Source: Apostichopus japonicus (lineage: Eukaryota; Echinodermata; Holothuroidea; Aspidochirotida; Stichopodidae). From it: a stretch of DNA of 64,000 bases. The position numbers were made by a program, and so were the translations under genes. Shown piece after piece: positions 33,802 through 45,800 of this stretch (its first letter is position 1; each line of letters opens with the position of its first letter). The DNA lies in contig NC_092563.1 in assembly GCF_037975245.1 (NCBI RefSeq), positions 360,001 through 424,000 of the forward strand. Direction: 5' to 3'. Below the pieces are notes generated by a model, which saw only the letters and a program-made list of their open reading frames with translations, was not told the origin of the DNA and searched no databases.

Positions 33802-36800
33802 CTTAAAGAGAGGAAACATCAAGATAAAGCCTTTCATTTAATGTTCTCTGTCTTTTTGCCTCAAATGTAAATAATGAAAAGAAATATCAATGTACATGTT
33901 TCTATTGCACTTCAAGGGGATCAATGATATCATTTCCACCCTCCCCCCCCACCCCACCACCCCCAGTGCCTTAAACACAAACATAAAACACTGATATACA
34001 GCTTGTTAGGCTTCAACAAAGATAGAACACCGTGGTTCACCTTTCGTAGGTCCTCTTTTTTCTCAGTAATACCTCTCTTTGCACCTGCTAACTTGTCAAT
34101 GAGGTACTGTGACTCATTTCCGGTACTCAATTCTGTGAAACCAGCAGATTTCAAAATCTGAATTGTTGTATAAGAGGGAAAAACAGTAAGAAAAGTTAAT
34201 AAAACACCCCAGAAAAGGCCAATTTCTACTTTTTTCCCCATCTCTGTATTCTTACACATGGGGACAATATTTAATCACAAAAATAGAAAAATTACATGCC
34301 CCATGTACCCCTCTGGCTATGCCTGCACCTACTTATGAATTTCATTTGTAAAGGCATAGTCCTGGCCCTACGTATGAATTTCATTTGTAAAGGTATAGTC
34401 CTGGCCCCTACTTATGAATTTCATTTGTAAAGGTATAGTCCTGGCCCCTACTTATGAATTTCATTTGTAAAGGTATAGTCCTGGCCCCTACTTATGAATT
34501 TCATTTGTAAAGGTATAGTCCTGGCCCCTACTTATGAATTTCATTTGTAAAGGTATAGTCCTGGCCCCTACTTATGAATTTCATTTGTAAAGGTATAGTC
34601 CTGGCCCCTACTTATGAATTTCATTTGTAAAGGTATAGTTCTGGCCCCTACTTATGAATTTGTGAAGGTGAAGACGAGAGAACTGCATTTATTTGTTTGA
34701 ATTCTATGATAAAATTCTATATGAGACATAAAAAACATATTAATAACATATATATATATATATATACGTAACCTACTCAATTTGACACAGGACATCTAAA
34801 ACGTAGAATGGCATTAGCAATCGATCAATTTGATACAAACTCTCACAATATTATAATTTAGGGTGTGCTGAAAAAGAATGAGTTTGTTAACATTACCCAC
34901 ATAGTTATTATTTCAAGGTTATTTCTTCCACCTCCAAATATGGCAAATTATCACTGTTACAGACAGCTGTCTCCATAGTTTTTTGTCATCAGCAGTTTAG
35001 CACTCTGCAATATTTAATACAAATTAAATTTTCCAAATTTAAAGAATCTTTAAAAATGTTTTCAATTGTTAGCATGCTAATCTCTGGAGAAGGAGAGGTG
35101 ATTAAAATCTTTCATTCTTGATACATCACCTGGAGGTAATTTTCTTCTGAATCCTCGGAGCTCTTCCCTCCACAAAACTCGTAGAAGAAGAGTTTACCAC
35201 CAGGTTTCAACCAGATCTAGGATTAAATTAGTCAAGAAAGCTTTAGGTAAATCAATAACATAATGTAATCTATGAAAATGTATTTGCATTGTCACATAAA
35301 GCATGGTAGTATCATATAATTCACTTCTTTTGGAATGCTTCTTTCTTAATCATTAAAACAAAAATGAGGGTCTGTATGTAAATGTGAATGTAACTCAAAA
35401 TACCTAATTAAAAATTCGTTTTTTTATTGAAGGGTATAAACAGCCACAATGCACTATTGCTATTTGAAATTTGGAAGGAATTCAAGCAGAAATCGATAGC
35501 AACCCAGTAGAACATGGTTGTATATGTTCATCACATTTCCAGCCAAGAAATGTTAACACTTGCCCGTATTTGTTAAATTTATGTGTCCATATGATCATTG
35601 AAAGCCCACAAAAGCAAAAGGTTTAGTGGTTCATTGCCACATATCCAATAAGAACATTTGTAATATGACACTATACACACTAGAATTCCAAGCTTTGGCC
35701 ATTCATGTTGACGTCAACATTTTTGCACTGATATGGAACTACATGTTGTTTTGCGTGCATACAAAGCTTTGATGAACTTCACATTTACTTGGTCTTCAAA
35801 CTTCAACCTCTCTTGAACTTTCACTGCCACAGAAAACTACTTTTTGTGCAAACTTGGATCTACCGAGGTCCATTATTGTACATTTGGAGGTAATAAAGGT
35901 CAACAAGGATTCCCCACCTTTACCACTTGACACAATAGGGGAGGGGGGGGGGGAAACATTTGACCTTCCCAAAAAATTAGAGTTCTTGTATTCACTAAGA
36001 TGGCTCTGTCAGAGTTTGGTTTCAAATATCATTCATGAAGTTAATTCCAAGCTTTACTTTTCTATATTGCAGTGTTATATATAGTATTCAGACTTTGCTC
36101 TTATATTGCAGTGCTATATATAGTATTCAGACTTTTTCTCTTTGTTGACATAAAATGACCTTTCATGCCCATGTTAAACAATAGAGTTCATGTAACACTC
36201 ACTGTAAGATAGAACTTCACATCATATGTGGAGTGTTAGCTCAGTGGTTAACGCCGGTGCCTTTCAATCATAAGGTCTCGAGTTCGAGTCACTCCAAGAT
36301 TAATGTATGTCGTCCAGTTACAGAGTTGTTGACATTTGACAATTCATAATCATGGACGTTAAATATGAATCTAGGAGACTGACTTCGGTCAGCTTGACTT
36401 CGGTTCCTGCTTGCAGGAGGATCTAAAATACATACATACATATGTAGTTTATAGAGTTCTTGTAACACTCACTGTAAGGTGGAACCATTCACATCATATG
36501 TAGTTTATAGAGTTCTTGGAACATTCACTGTAAGGTGGAACCATTCACATCCTATGTATTGTATTGTATTGGGATGAAGCACTATCCTTCCGTGAACAGA
36601 TAAAGGCTAAATGTAAACCTGCACTCTTCAACCTCAGCAGGATTAAGAGCATCCGTAAGTACTTCACCGTAGACTTTCGCAAACGCTCTCTTCATCTCTC
36701 GTCCTATTCCACCACGACTATTCAAATATATTATATTATGATCTTCCTGATTGTGATATCAAAAAGTTGCAACATGTGCAGAACATGACTGCAAAGCTGG

Positions 36801-39800
36801 TTCTGGGTAAAGGCAAGTTCGATAGTGCTTCAGACTCTCTCCACTCACTTCATTGGCTGCCAATCAAGGCTCGAATTCAATATAAAATTGCAACGTTCGT
36901 CTTAAAAATGTCTTCATGATCTGGCACCTCCTTCTTATTTAACAGGCCTTACCACTATTCGCAAAGCTCGTCCAGGTTTACGTTCTTCATCTACTGACTT
37001 GGGCATTGTCCCTTGATATTTTCAGGAACTAAACGTAAAACATTTAAAGACAGATCGTTTCCCGTCGCAGCCCCCACGACTTGCAATAGCTTACCTGATT
37101 TTCATAGAAGTATTCTTTTGAAAGATTCAAGCATGAATTAAAAACTCACCTATTGAAGAAAGCATTTTATTTAGACATTTCTTGACTGTTTGAACTTTTT
37201 GTACTGTATGTACTTAATATTATTATTTTTATGTTCAGCGCCGCTGAATGCCCTTTTCTTTGTAGATATCGTGCGCTTTATAAGTTAATAAACATAAACA
37301 TAAATATATGTAGTTCATTAAGTTCTTGTAAGACTCACTGTAAGATGAAACCATTCACATTATATGTAGTTCATATAGTTCTTGTTACACTCACTGTAAC
37401 ATGGAACCATTCACATCAAATGTATTTCATATAGTTCTTGTTACACTCACTGTAAGATGGAACCATTCACATCATATGTAGCTCATATAGTTTTTGTAAC
37501 ACTCACTGGAAGATGGAACCATTCACATCATATGTAGTTCATATAAGTTTTGTAACACTCACTGGAAGATGGAACCATTCACATCATATGTAGTTCATTT
37601 AAGTTTTTTAACACTCACTGGAAGATGGAACCATTCACATCATATGTAGTTCATATAGTTTTTGTAACACTCACTGGAAGATGGAACCATTCACATCATA
37701 TGTAGTTCATATAGTTTTTGTAACACTCACTGGAAGATGGAACCATTCACATCATATGTAGTTCATATAGTTTTTGTAACACTCACTGGAAGATGGAACC
37801 ATTCACATCTTATGTAGTACTGTATATATAGTTCTTGTTACACTCACTGGAAGATGGAACCATTCACATCATATTTAATTATTGTGTTAAGTTGTAACAC
37901 TCACTGTAAGGTGGAACCATTCACATGATCCTTATTAGTTCATGCCATCTTTAGTTTTGGCATTCATTGTACAAGTTTCACTTTTGTTTATCTCATATGA
38001 CCATTGCATGACCTTCACCAGAAACAAGAGGGCTTCTTGTACTCATTAAGGTGGACCAATAAACCAGGTATTGAGTTTTGTTTTTTATACTAATCAAGCT
38101 GTCACACAAACAGGCATAACCACAAACACACATAGTCCATCAACATTTAATAGGTTCTACAGTATGTCTCTTTTGACATGGAAATATGACATACCATGAT
38201 GTTATTTAGAAATGATTGTTTTTTCTGAACTCCCATCCTTTCTTGTCCACAGTAAACGACGTCAAAATACTCTGTAGGATAAGCACTCTTAATGACATCA
38301 CCGATCTCAAAGCAAATCTACAGAGGATGAGGAAAAGAGTCAAATCATCAGCTAACTACACTCTCTTACCAACCACTGAAATGAATCCAAATACCTTATC
38401 CAATCCTTCCTGAAACCTTTCTGACTATACTCCTCTCCCTCCCCTACTCTCCCACACCTCCTCTCTTAAGTTAATGTCAGGCAGTTTATTGTCAAAGCAC
38501 CATTGACATAGGGCTGACCCATGTAACCTGCTGAATTGTAAGGAATGATATTATAAGGCAAGATACAATGTCTACAATTTCATCTGATTCCATGCACATA
38601 CAATACTCATGATTGGTATGAACAAGATTCCTTGCAATATCTTAATCCTTTGAGAATAGAAATGACATTCTTTACAAAGGGTAACGCAGATCAGTCAAAT
38701 TGGATTTAACAAATCGCAGCCAATATGACACAACTAAATGCAAATTTTGAGTTTCAATAACACTGAATAAAACATAAGACTGTTGAAAATAGTTGTCATA
38801 CCTTCCTATGTGACATTTTTGCATAAATTAAACTCACCTTGATATCTCTTTCCAGTTGACTTTTTTTCTCCCAAGCAACTTCAATGATATCACATGAAGA
38901 GTCCACACCTACGACATCAGCAGCGTAGTGCTGTACAAAGGGAAAAATATAATAGAAGAATACTATATAGTTACTTGTGTGACCACTGAGTATATCTGAT
39001 GAAAGTGCTCTAAGCAGTGTGTATGTGTGGGATGAAGGGGGGGGGGGGGGTTGAGGGGGTATTATGGCAAGTTGGAAGCAAGAGCACCATCCCTTTGAAG
39101 ATCTAAATGTAAAGAAGGAAAATCCTCAAATAAATTAAACACAATTCCTGCAAAAACTTAATACCTGTTGCTATATGTTTTGGTTGTTAATATGAATCTC
39201 AAAAATAGAATTAGTTAGCAATTGACAGATCATTGAAGTACTTTTTGTGAGGTCCTTATGCACAGTCCAATTGTTTCTACACCAAGGCTGGGTGAGTGGG
39301 GTACGAACTAGTTCCACAAAAAATTTGACCCCTTAATTGCCTCTGCTAGATGGACATTCACTTGGTTGTGATCTTGACAGGTGATGGTTTCACAAACGAA
39401 CACAAAATTTCAGGTGAGGCAAAGGACTTACCTCTTCAATGTATAAATCAGCACTGCCTGTACCACAAGCAAGATCCAGAACTTTCTGTCCTGTTTGATC
39501 AGTCAGTTTTTCAAAGTGTTTCTGTTGATATGGTAAAGAATTGTGTGATTTAACGTGATTAAGAAGTTAAAAGAGATATTCCAACTAAAGTAAATACTGC
39601 CATGTTGTGTATTTTCACACCTAAATATTACTGAATGACCATCAAGTACGATTTATGTTATGATGTCATCATAAACATTCTAAAAACGTTTGTCAAATAT
39701 TTATGTGTCCACCCAAATTTGGGTCATGTTTTACCCAAAAACACAAAATAAATTGGTTATACTGTTGTATTGAAATAAAAGGTTATACCCAAATTGGAGT

Positions 39801-42800
39801 GCTTTGGATACACATGATTGGATACAACACCCAGTGTTGAGTGAATTATTTGTCCAACTTTTTACATGAGTAATATTTAATCATTTATATGCAATTGCAA
39901 TAGAAACAAGTTTCATTGGAAAATTGTCACATGTTTATCATTTCTTCGTTTTTGTTTCAAACATCTGTGATTCATTACCAAAAGTGTTATATTCTGCATA
40001 TCATCTGGCATTTTATTACCTTGTTAAAATGACATCCCAAGAGGGTGGTGCAATTGTCGCCCAATAGTTTTACCAACTGCAAGATTGTTTTCTTTGACTT
40101 CAGTTTCTGTTTCAACGACTCCATTGGATCGGCAGATACCTTTTCTATCAAGCTACCTTGCTTACACTTCCGCAACAGCCAACATATTATATTTCTGTTA
40201 CCTTTTTCCTGAAAATATAAAAAGAGGATATGTCATGGACAAATTTTGTTCCAACTTTAGTAATTCTTAAGAAAACTAATTATGCAATTGACAAATTTAG
40301 ATTTTCTTACAAAGCTTTTCTTTTCTGTTGCCGTAGTGTTGTTGATTTGTCCTTGAAATGTGATACATTTGGAATGAGTGCTTTTTGTTGTCAATGTTTC
40401 TTCATTTAACACCTTCATCACTATGCAACTTGTTGATAAGAATACTATATTCCTCAGTGGATTAATGATTTGTGGATTCTAATTATAAAACAAAGATTAG
40501 TATACATGCATACATAGATGGAATAAGTAATGCTTACATGTAGATAAGACAAATAAGACAGAGTACAGAGAAAATCTACAACATAAACCAATGTTTCTCA
40601 TCTTTGAGAGATAGGTGGCTATACCTCTATTCCCAGAATTGGACAAGTTTTTTAATTGTTTTTTTTTAATATTATAAGTCTCAATACTGTAATTACTCTG
40701 TACATTATACGTCCAGATGCTTATTATAAGTCTCAATACTGTAATGACTCTGTACATTATACGTCCAGATGCTTTACAGTATCGTCAAGTACTACAAAAT
40801 TTACCAAAATTAAGTAACCACTTCAAAGTATTGCTACTACGATTATCTATAATTAAAATTGCTAAAATTTTCCAAAATTACTTTCCTGTAGTTTCTGAGC
40901 CTCTAAACTATTATTTCTCAGACATTGAAACTTCAAGCTGGTGTGTTAAATCAAACACCTCCAGGAACAAAACTTCAATCTTATATCTCCATGCTGTTGG
41001 CCAGAGAACTGTTTTGCATGGGAGTAACTTAAAATGCTTCTTGAAGATTGAAAACCAATGGCCGCTATATGTATGTCATATGATAGAGACCTAAATTTGT
41101 GATGAACATGCAAGTGCAACTCTCTCAACTTAAGAGCTACGATAAATCTTGCTCCACTTTGTTATTTCGGGAGATATCGTTTCTTTCATCTGTGATGTCA
41201 TAGCACCAATAGAATGTGAAATCTTTCAATATTATGTTGTATTTTCATATCACTGATGGAATGTTAAGTGTGTTGATGATGAAATTAATACCATTAGTAT
41301 GGTCATACAAGCTGGGGCTTCAATATGTTAGATTCACCATTCCTAGAAGCCAAGAGTCTATTATAGAAAAAGAACATCGTAATAAAGAAATTTGAAAAAC
41401 ATAAAAAAGTTGAAGCACATATGTGGGTTGATATTGTCATACTTGCTTCAAACTTTGCTTCGATAGTTTAGATACAGCATTCCTCGAATCCAAGAGTCTA
41501 TTGTAGAAAATGAACATCCCAATAAAGAAACTTTTAAAACATAAAAAGTAGAAGTAGATATGTGGGTTGATAATGTCATAGTTGCTCATGAGCAAGTATG
41601 ACATCAACCCACATTGTCTAACTCGTGGCTGAAGACTTGCAAGTCTTCAGCCACAAGTTAGACAATGGAATTACATATTTCTGGAGAAGTCTGTCCATCT
41701 TCTCCTTGCATGTTGGTAGTTGAGTTTGCGACTCTTAATTTTGCAGCATTTGTCTGAAGATGTATTAATTACTGTATGATGGCATAGACGCCTACCTTTA
41801 CATAGCACTGCAAACTTCTTGCATTAATGACTCTAAACTCCCACTTTTCATTACCGTTTCTTGAAGAGCTCCATAATATATCATGATATTCATGGGGGCC
41901 ACGGTAGTAAGTTGGATTGTTCTGTAAGCTGAAGTTTCCTGTGTATGAACAAAAATAGCCTGGTATGTAAGAAAATATCTGATAATTTTAAAGTGCATAT
42001 TTATCATGAGTGTAGGCTATAAAATTTGATGAGAAATGTGTAGTATTCTGTGCTAGATGGAACTTATGGACCTTACTGATCTTAAACGACCTGATGCATG
42101 CATGTGCATGCATGTGGTTGTAACCTCATGGTTCTGTTAAGTTAGGTAATGATTGGTATATAAACAAAATCCTTGTGAATTTGATATTGTCTAGTGATCA
42201 GTAGGAATCATGGACATGCACAAAATTTCTGCTCAAGGATAAAAAATACTGGCCAATGAGTGTCTTCACACTCCCATCTTAATCTGCTCACCTCCCCTGC
42301 AACCTTATATTAGCTAATATGAACCATGACTAACAGGAACAAGCGATACAGTTGTTACAAGTACTCACTCAGGTGGACAGGTGACTGTGCAGTAAACCTT
42401 TTGGAGTTATAATGTTTGCAATGTTTCACACTTTGACTTCAAGTATGTGACATTTGACCTCTCTAAAACAATAGGCCTTTTGCACTCCAGGCTATGGCAG
42501 ACTTACATATCAAATATAAATTTTAATGGTTAATTTTGGGGTTATCAAATTTAAAAAGGTTTTCAGACTTGCCAACGTGCCAATATAAGATTGCAGAGGT
42601 TACCCATCTTGAGATATCATGTTTACAAGCTAGGGCATCATATACGCACACACTAACGTGCACACATACACCCCAATTTGACTGCATAGGTTACTTGCCT
42701 GTCTATGGCAAGTTAATGAAAGTTAGGACAATGAATATACATCTGTAAATGATAATGCAAGCCTTAGAGATAAAATTTAAAATAATTAACAACCAAAGCT

Positions 42801-45800
42801 TACCACTTGGTCTATGACACGACTCCCTGAAGAAAAAGTAACCATCATCTTTCAGCCAGATCAGCAAACGTTTCTTCAACGTCTCAATGTCTTGTATGGG
42901 GAGGTACATCAATAGAGCATTAGAAAACACAATATCAAAACTGAAAAGACAAGGAAAAATATATGCCTTGTGATCCTTGTTCTGTTTAACGTCTCCAAAG
43001 CAACATCTCATTCCATGCCACCAGCCCCACCCTCCATCCCACATCCTCCATTGGAAAAGTCGGTGCCATAAGCTACCCATCAAACAATCAACATCCCAAC
43101 CATGACTGAGGTATTAAAACAGCAGGAAAACAGAAAATGTCTAGAGTCAAACTGGGGTCTGCAGACCCCTCTGGAGAGTGTTAAAGTTTACATCAAAGCA
43201 AACCTACTGTAACAGAAGCTCCTGATTTGCCAACACCTTGTCCGGTGGCAAATCTCAATGAGTTAGAATCATTGTAACATTTCCTGAAAGATAACCTCTC
43301 TATCTCAACCATAAGCATAATTCATTGTGCAAATTGAAAAGGGAAGTCTATACTTAATTGTATTGGAGTCTTTCACTGTAACCCCCTGCCCCCCCTTCCC
43401 CCCCCCCAGTCAGGTGGTTAACAGTCTTTGCATTGTGAGATAAATTACATCATATTGGAAAGATAACTCTTCAGCAAATCATTTTCCGTTTCAAACTAAG
43501 AAACAAAGAAAGCAGTAGTAGTGTAACGGCAAGTTGAAGTTACGTCTCTATGATGGAGCCATAGAGATGTTTGTCTTACTTTAGTTCATTGCTGCACGGG
43601 AAAGAGCGAAAGATATTGATATGTGGTCATTGGAGATACTTTCAAGAAGTAAACTTAAACGTTCTGAATAATTCAAATCCCCTTTCTGATCCATACTGCT
43701 GACTGACTCCTTCCTGCATGCCTGCCATCCCAACCCCCTCTCCCATCCTCCCCTTGCCAGGGTTCTCACCCACCCCCCTCTCCCATCCTCCCCTTGCCAG
43801 GGTTCTCACCCAACCCCTCTCCCATCCTCCCCTTGCCAGGGTTCTCACCCAACCCTCTCCCATCCTCCCCTTGCCAGGGTTCTCACCCAACCCCCTCTCC
43901 CATCCTCCCCTTGCCAGGGTTCTCACCCAACCCCCTCTCCCATCCTCCCCTAGCCAGGGTTCTCACCCAACCCCCTCTCCCATCCTCCCCTTGCCAGGGT
44001 TCTCACCCAACCCCCTCTCCCATCCTCCCCTTGCCAGGGTTTTCACCCAACCCCCTCTCCCATCCTCCCCTTGCCAGGGTTCTCACCCAACCCCCTCTCC
44101 CATCCTCCCCTTGCCAGGGTTCTCACCCAACCCCCTCTCCCATCCTCCCCTTGCCAGGGTTCTCACCCAACCCCCTCTCCCATCCTCCCCTTGCCAGGGT
44201 TCTCACCCAACCCCCTCTCCCATCCTCCCCTTGCCAGGGTTCTCTGGGCCTCTGTACCTGTAGTCACTGGTAATCTCTTACCTTTTCTCTGGGAAACTTA
44301 GGTTCATAGCATCACCAACTCTGTACTCAATATTTCCATGATTCTTGTTGTTTTCCTTACTTCTCTCGATAAATTCTGCTATGAAGTCCACAGTAGTCAC
44401 ATGCTCCGCCTGCTTGGCCAACGCCCCTGCATATCGTCTGTTGGGGTATATAACATGAGGATGTCTATTAAGGTAATAAACCCACAAAATGGGCAAGGAA
44501 AAGGAGGGTGGGGGATACAGGTCAAAAATATTTGCTTCTTAATTATACTTTGCAGAACGTTGATAATCGTTACCCAGTTAAAGCATACAGTATGTTTCAA
44601 ATAAGTTACCATGTATGTTACTAAATTAGTGTTCCAGTACATTGTTCTTGTAGAAACCACCCTACGTGTAACACAGTTATCACCACAACTGCAAGACAAT
44701 CGAATGAGATGCGTTCTACCATCACAGGTCACAGAATTCAAATTATATTGAGGCTGCAAACAATCAGTATCATAAAGTACATTTTCATGACAATTTTAAG
44801 TCCTACACATTTCCAACATACTGTATGATGTATAATCCTTCACAAAGAAGAACATTTGCTATGGATATTTCCTAGAGAGGGCGTGGATATAGCATGGGTG
44901 ATCTGTACAGCTCTTATCTACATGCCATAGCTGACCAAGACTGTATTATGCATGGACAATGCAAATTGTAACCACTAACTTGCATAAACAACTCACATCA
45001 GAATCCATGGACAATGACAAGCTTCATAATTAATTGCTATACTGATATACATATATATAGACAGGAAAAAGGATCTTCCATTCTCTGCCATTAAATTGTC
45101 AAGTTCCACTCTACTGTGTTCAGTGTATACTGTGTGACATGAATATTCAGTATGTAGTGATTTACAGCTCTCTCTCACATCTCCAATAAATGTTTTGTAC
45201 ACTTACCCAATTCCACCTCCCAGTTCCAGGATGCGTTTCCCCTTCCATTCTGGAAGTAGGCTTAATACTTCTGACAATTCTTCTGCATCCATGTTTGATG
45301 CATCTGTATCTAGCAGCATCTCTTTTACACTAGGATCTTTCTTGAAACCAGACCAAAATGACTTCATCTCTTGTCTTGTACCACCTGAAGCAAAAAGTAA
45401 AAAAAAAACACTAAATCTTTTCTAAGTAGGACTCTTTCTTTTTTCAACTGTAAATTTTTTGCTCTGACTTTCTACTTGGAAAAGATGTTTCTAAACCACA
45501 TTAAATTGCCTTGTACAATTGTACAAAACTTACTTACTGAGTTTGGGAGCGCAATGGACACACCAACTTAGTTTTGGAATTAGTCAACTAATGGAGATTT
45601 AAATTTTATCATTATTTCTTTCTGTGAAACTTCCAAGAGCCCACTGCTATATACACACATACAAATGGACCGCACCACTATAAGGAATAGGGAGGCGCAG
45701 GTCTGTCAAACAAATGATGACAGGTGAACACCAGAGATCAACAGTCATCAGTTTATTACTGTAGATCAACATATACACAACACAAAGAAATAGCCTCAGG

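Larger units (their letters stand above)
36060..37935. repeat. 56-bp satellite in gene B intron 9, interrupted by a SINE and a LINE fragment
   Basis: Unit 'acactcactggaagatggaa' + 'ccattcacatcatatgtagt' + 'tcatatagtttttgta' (56 bp). About 11 copies are at 37310-37935 and about three at 36190-36560. The SINE (36230-36443) and LINE piece (36552-37305) sit inside the array, so the array is older than both. A 47-bp doublet ('gctatatatagtattcagac') precedes it at 36065-36135. Confidence 0.93.

Noticed and set aside
34325-34664. Evenly spaced repeats as a CRISPR array
   Set aside because: The repeats are contiguous with no unique spacers, and the genome is eukaryotic; the same holds for the other arrays.
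40717-41094. 125-residue open frame in gene B intron 5
   Set aside because: It starts in a tandem duplication, shows no motif, and lies in an intron opposite the gene.
41614-41665. microRNA precursor
   Set aside because: The palindrome has almost no loop and one mismatch over 26-bp arms, unlike a miRNA hairpin.
43718-44273. Pro-rich (plus) and Gly/Arg-rich (minus) open frames
   Set aside because: Products of the 40-bp minisatellite, which has no stops in several frames.
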